From NCBI RefSeq assembly GCF_013032855.1, contig NZ_WQDA01000001.1:813501-877500 (forward strand): DNA of 64,000 bases, in the 5' to 3' direction. The DNA is from Ruegeria arenilitoris. Lineage in GTDB: Bacteria; Pseudomonadota; Alphaproteobacteria; Rhodobacterales; Rhodobacteraceae. Position numbers and translations under genes: made by a program. This document shows positions 16,365 to 25,353 of the stretch, piece by piece. Each line of letters opens with the position of its first letter. Within the stretch, counting starts at the first letter, position 1. A model generated the notes under the pieces. It ran no database searches and was not told the DNA's origin. It saw nothing but the letters and a program-made list of their open reading frames with translations.

Positions 16365-16444
16365 GGATCCCTCGTTTGGTTTGGGCCACGGTGACGCGGG
16401 AATCTGCGGTCCGCAAGGCTGAAACCGTCATTCCCGTGTCGTTG

Positions 16445-17644
16445 TTACGTTTCGCTGGGATGTGCACGCAGAAACAGGACGAATCCGGCCAGCATCAGCA
16501 GCAATGCCAACAGGAACGGGGCCCCTGGAAGATAGAATGCTGCATCAACCCGCGCGAATTGGGCAAAAACGGTGGTCATCACCAACGGGGAGATCACCAT
16601 CGACAGCGCGTGGAGCGCGGCCAGAACCCCCTGAAGCTCTCCCTGCTGCGAATCCGGTGTTGCGCGTGACATCTGTGCCTGAAGGGCCGGCGTCACGACG
16701 GCGCCCAGTGCGGTGATCGGAATCAGCATCAACGCAATTGTGCCGTTTGTGAGAAAACCCAGGGCCAGAAAGCTGACGATCTCGAAGATCATGCCCCAAA
16801 CGATCGTGGTCCGCTCTCCCAAGTGGCGGGTAGCGGGGCGGATCAAGCCGCCCTGAACTGCCGCCATGCCCAATCCGTAGACCGCGAGTGACAACCCGAT
16901 CATCTGCGGTGACCAACCGAAACGCTCGGTCGTGAAGTATGACCAGATGGCGGGATAGACGTAGATTGATACCGAGTACAAAAAGTATACCCACAGCAAC
17001 GGTCGGATGCCGGGCAGGGCGGCGATGGCACGTAATGCGCTGTCAGGACGCGCGCGGTGCCAGCGGAATCCGCGGCGGTTCTTGTCGGTCACCGTCTCAG
17101 GCATGACCGCGAGGCCCAGCAGGAAATTCGCAAATGACAATCCGGCAGCCGCCCAGAACGGGGCGCGGGTTCCGTATTCGCTCAGCAATCCGCCCATCAA
17201 AGGGCCGAGGACGAAACCCACACCAAAAGCTGCTCCGATGAGACCGAAATTGGCGGCCTTTTCATGAGGTTTCGAAACGTCCGCCATAAAGGCCGCTGCG
17301 GTAGAGTGGGTGGCCGCGGTGATGCCACCCACGATGCGGCCGATCAGCAGCAGCCAGATGCTGCCGGCCATGGCCATGACCACGTAGTCCAAGCTCATGA
17401 CAAACAGGGAAACCAGTAAGACCGCGCGGCGTCCGTAAGCATCCGACAGGTTGCCCAGCACCGGACCGAACAGGAATTGCATCGCGGCAAAGGCCGTGCT
17501 GAGGATCCCGCCCCAGATGGCTGCCGATGCCAGAGAGCCGCCCTGAACCTCGACGATCAGCTGAGGCATGATCGGCATGACCAGTCCGATGCCCATGGCA
17601 TCGATCATAACAGTGCCGAGGACGAACAGAAAAGGAAGACGCAT
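16445..17644 (-). CDS. MFS transporter, TetA-like drug:H+ antiporter family
   Basis: A 399-residue integral membrane protein with twelve predicted hydrophobic helices. It has motif A between helices 2 and 3 (GNLSDAYGRRAVLL) and the helix-5 antiporter-type region GLIGAAFGVGFVLGPLMGG. This matches the TetA/multidrug DHA1 exporters, although tetracycline transport cannot be claimed. It stands 80 bases upstream of the alcohol dehydrogenase gene and may be cotranscribed with it. The start MRLPFLFVLGTVMIDAMGIG is typical of the family. Confidence 0.88.
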   Translation of the reverse strand: MRLPFLFVLGTVMIDAMGIGLVMPIMPQLIVEVQGGSLASAAIWGGILSTAFAAMQFLFGPVLGNLSDAYGRRAVLLVSLFVMSLDYVVMAMAGSIWLLLIGRIVGGITAATHSTAAAFMADVSKPHEKAANFGLIGAAFGVGFVLGPLMGGLLSEYGTRAPFWAAAGLSFANFLLGLAVMPETVTDKNRRGFRWHRARPDSALRAIAALPGIRPLLWVYFLYSVSIYVYPAIWSYFTTERFGWSPQMIGLSLAVYGLGMAAVQGGLIRPATRHLGERTTIVWGMIFEIVSFLALGFLTNGTIALMLIPITALGAVVTPALQAQMSRATPDSQQGELQGVLAALHALSMVISPLVMTTVFAQFARVDAAFYLPGAPFLLALLLMLAGFVLFLRAHPSET

Positions 17645-17768
17645 GAAACCGCACGAATGACTTATTTTGCAGGACCTTAGTCGTCAGCCTGTCGTGTTGT
17701 AACCCGGTCTTTTGTGATCGAGGCGAAAATCTCGACTGACGGTACGTCAGCTTTGACCCGGCCGGATC
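17645..17768. other. Intergenic region with small hairpins
   Basis: Contains CTGACGGTACGTCAG (5-6 bp stem) and CGAG-N8-CTCG next to each other, downstream of the minus-strand esterase gene and upstream of the MFS gene. No strong U-tract follows, so a terminator is doubtful. No gene is seen. Confidence 0.3.
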
Positions 17769-18482
17769 TCAGACGCGGGTAGCGATTGCGTCCAATTGGC
17801 GGGCCAGATCCGCCGGATGCGAGAAGAATGGAGAATGGGAGCTGTCGATCGTCAGGCGCAATTCGGGCGGCGCGCAATGGCTCATCTCTTCCTGGTATTC
17901 AGTTGGAATCGTCCGGTCATCCATGGTGAGGATATAGGCCTTGGGAATTCCGTCAAAACGCTCGCTCAGAACCAACGGCGTGTCCTGCGGGCGGATCGCC
18001 TGCGGGCACAGGCGGGCCAGGGCATAGGTGACAACGTCGGCCGGACAGTCGTGGTAGAAGAGGGATTGCACCCGGTCCGGCAACACGCTGTAGGACAGTC
18101 CGTCTGCCGATTTCTCGACCGCATCGCCAATCAGCTGCCTTGGTGCACGCCGGCGCATTTCTATCATCGACAGCCCGGGGACCGGCACGTAGGCGCAGAC
18201 ATAGATCAGGGCCCGCATCCGGTCTGGGGCGAATTCGGCGGCCGCACTGATCGGGTAGCCGCCCCAGGAGTGGCCGACAAGGATCGTTTGCGGGGTCGTG
18301 GCATTCAAAACCGCATCTCGACATGTCTCGAGCGTGACCTCGGATACTGGGGTCGGGTCCGATCCATGGCTGGGCAGGTCGATCGCACGGACCGAATGCC
18401 CCAGATTCTCAAGTTCCGGTATCAGATCGCGCCAGCACCATGCGCCGTGGCAAGACCCGTGAACAAGAAGAAATTCCGCCAC
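17769..18482 (-). CDS. Alpha/beta hydrolase of the methylesterase/hydroxynitrile lyase-like family
   Basis: A 237-residue hydrolase with an N-terminal LLVHGSCHGAWCWRDLIPEL, the hallmark of the plant methylesterase/hydroxynitrile lyase-like group. The nucleophile elbow is GHSWGG and the catalytic His region is SSHSPFFSHP. GTG at 18482 is chosen because AGGAGG precedes it by five bases and it gives the canonical N-terminus. It starts 11 bases after the pcaD stop, so it belongs to the same transcript. Likely an esterase or lactonase on a small ester; the substrate is unknown. Confidence 0.83.
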   Translation of the reverse strand: MAEFLLVHGSCHGAWCWRDLIPELENLGHSVRAIDLPSHGSDPTPVSEVTLETCRDAVLNATTPQTILVGHSWGGYPISAAAEFAPDRMRALIYVCAYVPVPGLSMIEMRRRAPRQLIGDAVEKSADGLSYSVLPDRVQSLFYHDCPADVVTYALARLCPQAIRPQDTPLVLSERFDGIPKAYILTMDDRTIPTEYQEEMSHCAPPELRLTIDSSHSPFFSHPADLARQLDAIATRV

Positions 18483-18493
18483 CGTGACCTCCT

Positions 18494-19282
18494 TCAGATA
18501 TGTCCGGTTTCTCGCAGAAAAGCGTTCAGCAGCTCGGCGTAGACCTCGGGCCGCTCGACGCAGGGCAGGTGCCCGGCCTTGCGGATCAGCTCGAACCGGG
18601 AGCCGGGGATCAGGTCGACGGTTTCGCGCACCAGATCGGGAGGGGTCGAGCCATCTTCCGAGCCCGCAATTCCCAGCGTCGGCAGTCTGAGCCCGCTGGT
18701 TGGCGTATAGAAATCCGTGCCGGAGATGGCGGAACAGCAGCCCAGATACCCCTGCACCGGTTGGCGTACCATCATATTGCGCCATAGCTCGACATCGGGG
18801 GTATCCCGAAATGCTTTCGAAAACCAGCGCTCCATGGTTGCGTCGGCCAGCGCCTCGATCCCACCTGCACGAACGGCGGCCATCCGATCGGCCCACATAG
18901 AGGGCGTCCCGATTTTGGCGGCCGTGTTTGACAGGACCATCGCCCGGATCTGATCCATCCGCTTGACGGCCAGTCCCTGCGCGATCATTCCGCCGATCGA
19001 CAGGCCGACGAAGACGCAATCCCGCACCTCGAGAAAGTCCAGAAGCCGCTCGGCATCGCGCACCAGACTTCCCATCGAATAGGGACCATCCGGTTGCGAA
19101 GACAGGCCGTGCCCCCGTTTGTCATAGCGGATGATGCGCAGACCTTTGGGAAGCAGAGGTAGCACGGGGTCCCACAAGCGCATGTCGGTGCCCAACGAAT
19201 TGGCAAAAACCAAAGGTGGACCATCCGGGTCACCGTCCAGGCGATAGTGAATCTGAACATCTCCGAAATCAGCGATGTGCAT
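18494..19282 (-). CDS. pcaD: 3-oxoadipate enol-lactonase
   Basis: A 262-residue alpha/beta hydrolase with the PcaD pattern: LVFANSLGTDMRLWD, IIRYDKRGHGLSS, nucleophile GLSIGGM (Ser95) and catalytic His in KAGHLPCVERPE. PcaD opens the enol-lactone to 3-oxoadipate in the beta-ketoadipate pathway for aromatic acids. The other pca genes are not in this window, so it is either an orphan copy or a paralogue acting on a related lactone. The ATG at 19282 fits the family N-terminus. It lies 73 bases downstream of the threonine dehydratase-like gene and 11 bases upstream of the esterase gene. Confidence 0.75.
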   Translation of the reverse strand: MHIADFGDVQIHYRLDGDPDGPPLVFANSLGTDMRLWDPVLPLLPKGLRIIRYDKRGHGLSSQPDGPYSMGSLVRDAERLLDFLEVRDCVFVGLSIGGMIAQGLAVKRMDQIRAMVLSNTAAKIGTPSMWADRMAAVRAGGIEALADATMERWFSKAFRDTPDVELWRNMMVRQPVQGYLGCCSAISGTDFYTPTSGLRLPTLGIAGSEDGSTPPDLVRETVDLIPGSRFELIRKAGHLPCVERPEVYAELLNAFLRETGHI

Positions 19283-19355
19283 CTGGTCAGCCTTTTCTGC
19301 TGCGATCATTCCGACAGTTTACGCCGCGATTTATTGCATCTGTCCTAACCCGTTG

Positions 19356-20330
19356 TCAGGTAAGGAATTCCAACGCGCGGGCAAAGACCTGCGGATCGAC
19401 ATTCCCGCCCGATGCCACGACGATAACGGCGTCGCCCTGGATCTCGTTCTTGCGGAACAACGCCGACGCCAACGAGACTGCCCCGCCCGGTTCCAGAACG
19501 ACCTTGAGGCGCAGGAACGCCAAGGCCATGGCGCGGAGAGCCTCGTCTTCCGATACCGCCAATCCCGGTCCGCAGAGGCGACGGAGGATCGGAAAGGTAA
19601 AATCACCGGGCCGCGGTGTCAGGATCGCGTCGCAGATATTGCCTGCGGCTGCGTTGTTGGTCTGAACGGACCCCGAGGCCAGGGATCTTTTGACATCGTC
19701 GAATCCTTCGGGTTCGCAGGGGCGCGCCCTGAGACCCGGCGCATGTTTTTCCAGGGCAAGTGCCACGCCTGAGGTCAGTCCACCGCCACCACAGCATACC
19801 AGAACATCGGCGTCGGTCACACCGAGATCGCGCGCCTGCCGCGCCACCTCGAGGCCGACGGTGCCCTGACCGGCGATCACCTGCGGTTCGTCATACGGGC
19901 GGATCAACGTAAGACCGCGCTCCCGGGACAACGCCTCGCCGATCTCTTCGCGGCTTTCATTGGCGCGATCATATAGGATGACCTCGGCGCCCAACGCGCG
20001 AGTGTTTTTGATTTTCAGAGCCGGTGCGTCGGATGGCATGATGATGACGGACTGAACACCATGAAGCGTAGCGGCATGCGCCACGCCCTGCGCATGGTTG
20101 CCTGATGAATACGCGATCACCCCGCGTTTGCGAGCCTCGGAATCCAGGGCGGAAATCGCAGACCACGCGCCGCGAAACTTGAAGCTTCCAGTGTGTTGAA
20201 GACACTCGGGCTTGACCAGAACGCTCCGCCCGGCAAGGTCGTCCAGAAACGGCGATGTGAGGATCGGGGTTTCGCGCGCGTGCCCTTGCAGGCGCACGGC
20301 AGCGGCTTCGATCAGGTCAATTGTGCTCAT
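19356..20330 (-). CDS. PLP-dependent threonine/serine dehydratase
   Basis: A 324-residue fold-type II PLP enzyme. The Schiff-base lysine lies in HTGSFKFRGA, the SSGNHAQGVA motif follows, and the phosphate-binding glycine loop is CCGGGGLTSG. It lacks the C-terminal regulatory ACT domain of biosynthetic IlvA, so it resembles catabolic or serine-racemase-like dehydratases that deaminate Thr/Ser or 3-hydroxyaspartate. Its ATG overlaps the upstream hydrolase stop by four bases (ATGA), indicating translational coupling with a hydrolase and a dehalogenase. This context is unusual for amino-acid metabolism, so the true substrate may differ. Confidence 0.85.
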   Translation of the reverse strand: MSTIDLIEAAAVRLQGHARETPILTSPFLDDLAGRSVLVKPECLQHTGSFKFRGAWSAISALDSEARKRGVIAYSSGNHAQGVAHAATLHGVQSVIIMPSDAPALKIKNTRALGAEVILYDRANESREEIGEALSRERGLTLIRPYDEPQVIAGQGTVGLEVARQARDLGVTDADVLVCCGGGGLTSGVALALEKHAPGLRARPCEPEGFDDVKRSLASGSVQTNNAAAGNICDAILTPRPGDFTFPILRRLCGPGLAVSEDEALRAMALAFLRLKVVLEPGGAVSLASALFRKNEIQGDAVIVVASGGNVDPQVFARALEFLT

Positions 20331-21154
20331 ATCAAATCCAGTACTTTGCGAATGACGGTAATGGACTGCGGTTCGTCCAGAAATGGAACATGGCCCCGGT
20401 CGGGCACTTCAGCCGAAATCAGCCCCGAGTGACGCCGGTGCATCTCTGTAAGGGTCTCGGCGCTCAGCAAGTCCGAGTTCGCTCCACGGATCACTCCGGT
20501 GGTAAGCGGGTTCAGGGCTTCGAACAATGGCCACAAATCAGCGCGCGGGCCCGCTGCAATCTGTTCTTTCAACGCGGTTCTCAATGCGGGGTCATAGCGC
20601 AACCGAAGGCCGGTGCCGGTTTCTTCGTATTGGAATGCGGCCTGCTTTCTCCAGGTTTCAATCGATACGCCCGGAAACTGCGGGTCCATTGCCTGTTTCA
20701 GCGCAAACGCGGCCTGTTCCAGCGTTGTTGCGACAGGAACCTTGCCGACATAATCCATGATGCGCCCGATGGCCGACGGTTCGATTTCGGGGCCCACATC
20801 ATTCAGAATGACGGCACTCAGACGTTCGGGGCGAATTGCGGCGAGGGTCATGGCAATCAACCCGCCACGCGAGGTGCCAAGGATGCTGACCCGATCGAGC
20901 TTCAGGTGATCCAGCAACTCGATCACGTCCTGCGCCTCGCGCGGAACGGAATAGTTGCGATAATCCGGATCAAAATCCGAGTCTCCGCGCCCCCGATAGT
21001 CCATGGTAATGACCCGTACTCCGTTGGCGTACGGCGTGAAGAAGGAAAAATCCCGGCTGTTTCTGGTCAGGCCGGCAAGGCACAGCAGCGGCTTGCCGCT
21101 GCCTGTTTCTTCGTAGGTCAGGCGCAGACCGTCAGACGTCGTGAATTGCGGCAT
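20327..21154 (-). CDS. Alpha/beta hydrolase
   Basis: A 275-residue alpha/beta-hydrolase fold protein. The oxyanion region is LLCLAGLTRNSRDF, followed by VITMDYRGRGDSDFDPDYRN, nucleophile elbow LGTSRGGLIA (Ser in GTSRGG) and a late catalytic His in DRGHVPFLDEP. The R-G-R-G-D-S-D segment is like bacterial epoxide or haloalkane-type hydrolases and esterases, but no specific class can be assigned. Its ATG at 21154 overlaps the haloacid dehalogenase stop (TGATG), and its own stop overlaps the dehydratase start. It therefore sits in the middle of a tightly coupled three-gene operon. Confidence 0.85.
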   Translation of the reverse strand: MPQFTTSDGLRLTYEETGSGKPLLCLAGLTRNSRDFSFFTPYANGVRVITMDYRGRGDSDFDPDYRNYSVPREAQDVIELLDHLKLDRVSILGTSRGGLIAMTLAAIRPERLSAVILNDVGPEIEPSAIGRIMDYVGKVPVATTLEQAAFALKQAMDPQFPGVSIETWRKQAAFQYEETGTGLRLRYDPALRTALKEQIAAGPRADLWPLFEALNPLTTGVIRGANSDLLSAETLTEMHRRHSGLISAEVPDRGHVPFLDEPQSITVIRKVLDLI

Positions 21155-21840
21155 CAAACGCCCGCCAGTTCCGGGATCGAGGTCAGGTCGGACAGGACAT
21201 GCGCCGGGGTCCACGGCAATCGGTCCATTGGTTCGCCGGCGCGGTTGACCCAGGCCGTAACGAACCCGTACCCGCTGGCTCCGGCGGCGTCCCAACCATT
21301 CGAGCTGACGAACAGAACATTCGATCGTTCGCACCCGAAACGGTCGCACACAAGATCATAGACCCGTGCATGCGGTTTGAAGACGCCGACGCTTTCGACT
21401 GACAGTATGTCGTCCAATACGCCGCCGATACCCGCAGATCTGACCGCGCCTTCCAGCATGGGCGGCGATCCGTTTGACAGGATCGCGGTCTGCATCCCGC
21501 CATCCTTGAGCGCCTTTAGTATGGCGGGAACCTCGGGATAGGCCTGCAGTTCCCAATACAGGTCCAGCAGTCTCTGCCGCAGCGCAGGATCCCCCTGCAG
21601 GCCCGTCGCCTCGAGCGCCCAGTCCAGGCCATCCTGCGTTACGTCCCAGAAATCGGCATGTGCGTCCGCCACAGCACGCAGCCACGTGTATTGCAGCTGC
21701 TTCAACCGCCAGTGGTTGGCCAGTTCAGGCCACTTGTCACGCAGCGCATCCTGGCCCGGTTCGGCGGCCGCCTGACGTGCGGCTGCGGCCACGTCGAAAA
21801 GGGTTCCGTACGCATCGAAAACGCAGGTTGTGATCGCCAT
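21154..21840 (-). CDS. L-2-haloacid dehalogenase (type II, HAD superfamily)
   Basis: A 228-residue HAD protein with the type II haloacid dehalogenase motif set. The nucleophile is Asp9 in VFDAYGTLFD, the cap-domain segment is WRLKQLQYTWLR, motif II is AILSNGSPPM, and SSNGWDAAGA near the end is diagnostic for this subfamily. It hydrolyses 2-haloalkanoates to 2-hydroxy acids through an aspartyl ester. It is the first gene of a coupled operon with an alpha/beta hydrolase and a PLP dehydratase, suggesting degradation of halogenated or ester substrates. The start follows GGGGAGAGGC on the minus strand. Confidence 0.9.
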   Translation of the reverse strand: MAITTCVFDAYGTLFDVAAAARQAAAEPGQDALRDKWPELANHWRLKQLQYTWLRAVADAHADFWDVTQDGLDWALEATGLQGDPALRQRLLDLYWELQAYPEVPAILKALKDGGMQTAILSNGSPPMLEGAVRSAGIGGVLDDILSVESVGVFKPHARVYDLVCDRFGCERSNVLFVSSNGWDAAGASGYGFVTAWVNRAGEPMDRLPWTPAHVLSDLTSIPELAGV

Positions 21841-21967
21841 CTGCCTCTCCCCATCTTCCGGGGCAGGTTGGCACAGGCCATGCGCGGGTTAAAGCGTAAA
21901 AGGGTTTACATTGCCGGGTCAGTCTCTAGGTTGGACCGCTCATTCCAAACTCAGGTCGGAGACAGTC
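21841..21967. promoter_or_regulatory. Divergent promoter region, dehalogenase operon / FKBP gene
   Basis: 127 bases between divergent starts. For the + strand a TTTACA (21905-21910), 16-base spacer and TAGGTT (21927-21932) form a weak promoter. No operator is obvious. Confidence 0.35.
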
Positions 21968-22396
21968 ATGACCGCAATCAAACAAGGCGACACGGTTCGC
22001 ATTCACTACACTGGAACTTTGCGGGACGGCAACGTTTTCGACAGCTCGGAAGGACGAGATCCGCTTGAGTTCGCCGTGGGGTCCGGCCAGATCATTCCCG
22101 GTCTGGACGCCGCTCTGCCGGGTATGGAAATCGGCGAGAAGAAGCGGGTCGAAGTGGATTGCCAGGAAGCCTATGGGCCGATCAATCCCGCTATGCGCCA
22201 GGACGTCCCGCGCGAAGGCATCCCGGACGACATCCCGCTGGACCCCGGCACCCAGCTGCAGATGCAGACCCCCGATGGTCAGGCGCTGCCTGTGACGGTG
22301 GTGGACGCCAACGAAGAAACCGTGACCCTGGACGCAAACCACCCGCTGGCGGGCCAGGATCTGATCTTCGACATCGAGGTCGTTTCGATCAACTGA
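21968..22396 (+). CDS. FKBP-type peptidyl-prolyl cis-trans isomerase (SlyD-like)
   Basis: A 142-residue protein with the SlyD-type split FKBP: VRIHYTGTLRDGNVFDSSEG, SGQIIPGLDAALPGMEIGEK, an inserted chaperone flap around residues 70-120, and closing strands AGQDLIFDIEVVSIN. It lacks the long histidine-rich metal-binding tail of E. coli SlyD. It catalyses proline isomerisation and acts as a folding helper in the cytoplasm. The ATG at 21968 follows GGAG by six bases, and upstream frame residues are not FKBP-like. It is convergent with a small membrane-protein gene. Confidence 0.92.
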   Translation: MTAIKQGDTVRIHYTGTLRDGNVFDSSEGRDPLEFAVGSGQIIPGLDAALPGMEIGEKKRVEVDCQEAYGPINPAMRQDVPREGIPDDIPLDPGTQLQMQTPDGQALPVTVVDANEETVTLDANHPLAGQDLIFDIEVVSIN

Positions 22397-22407
22397 TCAG
22401 CGCGCGT

Positions 22408-22590
22408 TCAGCCGCCCAACAATGACCCAACCGCCTCACGAAGCTGCGGTTGGGTATAGAAGATCCACAATACCAACAATGTCGTCAGGGTCAGCAGCAG
22501 CGTACGCGCGCGGCTGCTGAGCACTCCGGCCTTGCGACGAGAGTGAGATGCACGCGAATTGGTCGCGATTATCCGGTCTAGTTTGCTCAT
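22408..22590 (-). CDS. Small single-pass membrane protein, hypothetical
   Basis: A 60-residue protein with a basic, serine-rich N-terminus (SRASHSRRKAGVLSSRAR) and one hydrophobic helix (TLLLTLTTLLVLWIFYT), then a short tail. Positive-inside topology predicts a cytoplasmic N-terminus. AGGGA lies about seven bases before the ATG at 22590. It is 58 bases downstream of fabI on the same strand. I do not recognise a family; a real gene seems likely from the start site and the hydrophobic segment. Confidence 0.6.
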   Translation of the reverse strand: MSKLDRIIATNSRASHSRRKAGVLSSRARTLLLTLTTLLVLWIFYTQPQLREAVGSLLGG

Positions 22591-22648
22591 GTGATATCCC
22601 TGCCGCGGAAGTTTGGTAAAATCTTGGCAACGACAGGGAAAGATCGCG

Positions 22649-23440
22649 TCACATGAAGTCGGGCTGAGGCATTCCCAAGATGTGGAAACCGCCGTCTACG
22701 CGAATGATTTCACCGGTGGTGCAGGCCCCTGCGTCCGACGCAAGGTAAACGGCCGTTCCGCCAACCGCTTCGAGCGTAGCATTCGATCGCAGCGGGGCGT
22801 TCTGGTCGCAGAACTTGTAGGTCTTGCGAGCCCCCCCGATGGCCGCGCCGGCCAGGGTTTTCATAGGTCCGGGCGAGATGGCGTTGACCCGGATCCCGTC
22901 GGGGCCCAGATCATTCGCAAGATAGCGCGTCGCCGATTCCAGAGCAGCCTTTGCAACACCCATGACATTGTAGTTCGGCACGACCTTGTTCGAACCCTGA
23001 TAGGTCAGCGTGAGCAGCGTCCCGCCGTTTTCCTTCATCATCGGATAGGCGCGACGAGCCACTTCGATGAATGAATAGGCTGAGACATCCAGCGAGTGCT
23101 TGAAATTCGCCCGCGTGGTGTTCAGGAACCGCCCGGTCAGCTCGGTCTTGTCCGAGTAGGCGATGGCGTGGACGAGGAAATCAATCGTTGGCCAACGAGC
23201 GGCCAGTTCGTCGAAGGCCCGGTCCAGCGATGCGTCATCGGTCACGTCCGCATCGACCATGAAGTCGCTGCCCAGGCTCTGTGCAAGCGGTTCCAGCCGT
23301 TTTCCGAAAGCCTCGCCCTGGTAGGTGAATGCCAGTTCAGCGCCTGCCTCGTGCATGGCCTTGGCAATGCCCCAGGCGATCGACCGATCATTGGCGACGC
23401 CCATGATCAGCCCGCGCTTACCCTTCATAGAATCCGACAT
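22649..23440 (-). CDS. fabI: Enoyl-[acyl-carrier-protein] reductase (NADH)
   Basis: A 263-residue short-chain dehydrogenase-like FabI. The cofactor loop is LIMGVANDRSIAWGIA (GVAxxxSIAxG), the catalytic Y-x6-K is YNVMGVAK, and the ISPGPMKTLAGAAI segment is typical. It reduces enoyl-ACP in the last step of fatty-acid elongation and is the triclosan target in many bacteria. Two consecutive ATGs occur at 23443 and 23440; the second gives MSDSMKGKRG, the usual N-terminus. It is five bases downstream of the fabB stop, in the order fabA-fabB-fabI. Confidence 0.95.
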   Translation of the reverse strand: MSDSMKGKRGLIMGVANDRSIAWGIAKAMHEAGAELAFTYQGEAFGKRLEPLAQSLGSDFMVDADVTDDASLDRAFDELAARWPTIDFLVHAIAYSDKTELTGRFLNTTRANFKHSLDVSAYSFIEVARRAYPMMKENGGTLLTLTYQGSNKVVPNYNVMGVAKAALESATRYLANDLGPDGIRVNAISPGPMKTLAGAAIGGARKTYKFCDQNAPLRSNATLEAVGGTAVYLASDAGACTTGEIIRVDGGFHILGMPQPDFM

Positions 23441-23445
23441 CATAA

Positions 23446-24675
23446 TCACCCGTTATACTTGGACAGAATCATGGAACCGTTGGTGCCACCAAAGCCGAAG
23501 CTATTGGTCATGACACTGTCCAAACCTGCGTTTTCAACAACCTCAGTTGCAATTTCGCCGGGCTGGATGCCTTCGGCCAGCGAGTCGACATTGATCGACG
23601 GCGCAATGAAATCATGCTGCAGCATCAAGAGGCAGAAAATCGCCTCGAGCGCGCCGGCAGCACCTTGAGCGTGGCCGGTCATCGATTTGGTCGAGGAGAT
23701 CGGCGGCACATTGCCCTCGCCGAAAATCCGGCGGACGGCTTCGACTTCGCCCACATCTCCGACCGGTGTCGAGGTCCCGTGGGCGTTGATGTAGCCGACC
23801 TTGCGGCCTTCGGGCAGGGTGGACAAGGCCAGGCGCATCGCGCGCTCTCCACCTTCTCCCGAGGGTGCGACCATGTCGTGCCCGTCCGAGGTTGCGGCAT
23901 AGCCCGTCACCTCGGCATAGATCTTCGCGCCCCGGGCCAGAGCATGTTCCAGCTCTTCCAGAACGACGATGCCGCCGCCGCCCGAGATCACGAACCCGTC
24001 GCGGTTCTGATCAAACGCGCGCGAGGCTTTTTCGGGCGTGTCGTTGTATTTCGAGGACATCGCGCCCATCGCATCGAACAGGCAGGACAGGGTCCAGTCC
24101 AGTTCTTCGCCGCCACCGGCGAACATCACGTCCTGTTTGCCCAGCATGATCTGCTCGGCCGCGTTTCCGATGCAATGCAGCGACGTCGAGCAGGCCGAAG
24201 TGATCGAGTAGTTGATGCCCTTGATCTTGAACGCGGTCGCAAGGTTGGCCGAGATCGTCGAGCACATGCATTTCGGAACGGCAAACGGTCCGATGCGCTT
24301 GGTTGCGCCGGTTTTCAGAACGGTCTGGTGCGCCGTCAGCATGGCGCTGGTGGAAGGGCCACCGGACCCGGCAACAAGACCCGTACGCGGATTGACGACC
24401 TGATCTTCGCTCAGCCCCGCGTCAGCGATTGCCTGGCTCATCGCGATATGGGCATACGCGGCGCCTGGCCCCATGAACCGCAAAGTGCGCTTGTCGACCT
24501 GTTCCGACACATCGATCTTGAGCGTCCCTGCAACCTGGCTGCGGAAGCCGTGCTCGACCATCTGCTCGCTGGCCTCGATGCCGGACTTACCCGCCTTGAG
24601 CGAGGCCAGAACCTCTTCGGCATTGTTCCCGATGGAAGAGACAACCCCCAAACCGGTGACGACGACGCGACGCAT
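23446..24675 (-). CDS. fabB: 3-oxoacyl-[acyl-carrier-protein] synthase I
   Basis: A 409-residue condensing enzyme. The active-site Cys is in [14 protein letters not shown], and the two catalytic histidines are in [11 protein letters not shown] and [22 protein letters not shown] is the C-terminal loop. The pairing with fabA marks it as KAS I of the anaerobic unsaturated fatty-acid route. ATG 24675 is preceded by AGGAG, and the upstream in-frame ATG adds only seven residues. It follows fabA by 48 bases. Confidence 0.95.
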   Translation of the reverse strand: MRRVVVTGLGVVSSIGNNAEEVLASLKAGKSGIEASEQMVEHGFRSQVAGTLKIDVSEQVDKRTLRFMGPGAAYAHIAMSQAIADAGLSEDQVVNPRTGLVAGSGGPSTSAMLTAHQTVLKTGATKRIGPFAVPKCMCSTISANLATAFKIKGINYSITSACSTSLHCIGNAAEQIMLGKQDVMFAGGGEELDWTLSCLFDAMGAMSSKYNDTPEKASRAFDQNRDGFVISGGGGIVVLEELEHALARGAKIYAEVTGYAATSDGHDMVAPSGEGGERAMRLALSTLPEGRKVGYINAHGTSTPVGDVGEVEAVRRIFGEGNVPPISSTKSMTGHAQGAAGALEAIFCLLMLQHDFIAPSINVDSLAEGIQPGEIATEVVENAGLDSVMTNSFGFGGTNGSMILSKYNG

Positions 24676-24723
24676 TTGCGTTCTCCTGTGTTCCATTCCC
24701 TGTTGACTGTCAGTCAGCTGGGG

Positions 24724-25233
24724 TCAGCTTTCCGACAATGCAACCTTCATGTCCTTGACCTGATAGATGACTTCGCCATCCGCTTCGACCCGGCCATCCG
24801 CCACACCCATGGTCAGGCGGCGGGTCTGGACTGCCTTGGTGAAGTCCACGTAGTAGGTCAACATCTTGCGGTCAGGGCGCACCATGCCTGTCAATTTCAC
24901 TTCGCCCACACCCAGCGCATAGCCGCGACCCTGCCAGCCACGCCAGCCGAGGTTGAAACCGGTTAGCTGCCACAGTCCGTCAAGACCCAGACAACCCGGC
25001 ATGATCGGGTTTCCTGGAAAGTGGCAATCGAAGAACCAAAGGCCCGGTGTGATGTCGAATTCCGCCACGACATGCCCCTTGCCGTGCGCGCCGCCGTCGC
25101 CTGAAATGTCGGTGATGCGGTCCATCATCAGCATCGGGGGAGCCGGAAGCTGAGCATTTCCGGGGCCGAAGAGTTCGCCGCGGGCGCATTTCAGCAGGTC
25201 GTCCTTGTCAAAGCTGCTTGGGAATTGGGCCAT
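24724..25233 (-). CDS. fabA: 3-hydroxydecanoyl-[acyl-carrier-protein] dehydratase/isomerase
   Basis: A 169-residue hot-dog fold enzyme with catalytic His71 in [12 protein letters not shown] and Asp85 in GLDGLWQ, matching His70/Asp84 of E. coli FabA. It dehydrates 3-hydroxyacyl-ACP and isomerises trans-2- to cis-3-decenoyl-ACP, committing carbon to unsaturated fatty acids. The ATG at 25233 ([12 protein letters not shown]) fits the family and has an AGGAGA-like site upstream. It is first in the fabA-fabB-fabI transcript and divergent from irr. Confidence 0.95.
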   Translation of the reverse strand: MAQFPSSFDKDDLLKCARGELFGPGNAQLPAPPMLMMDRITDISGDGGAHGKGHVVAEFDITPGLWFFDCHFPGNPIMPGCLGLDGLWQLTGFNLGWRGWQGRGYALGVGEVKLTGMVRPDRKMLTYYVDFTKAVQTRRLTMGVADGRVEADGEVIYQVKDMKVALSES

Positions 25234-25353
25234 TCTGCCGCGTCTCCTGCCAGGGGTCTGTTTATTCAATCTGGCCTCGTCTATCACCCGTTTGCAAGGT
25301 CCTGCAAGACCACCCGAACACATCCGGCCCGCCGGAGCCGCTGGTTGCGAATG

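Noticed and set aside
14003-16394. Two long plus-strand frames (445 and 393 codons) opposite the enolase-family and alcohol dehydrogenase genes
   Set aside because: Both are mirror translations of enzymes with intact catalytic motifs.
17700-17750. Terminator between the esterase and MFS genes
   Set aside because: The hairpins are short and lack a following T-run on the relevant strand.
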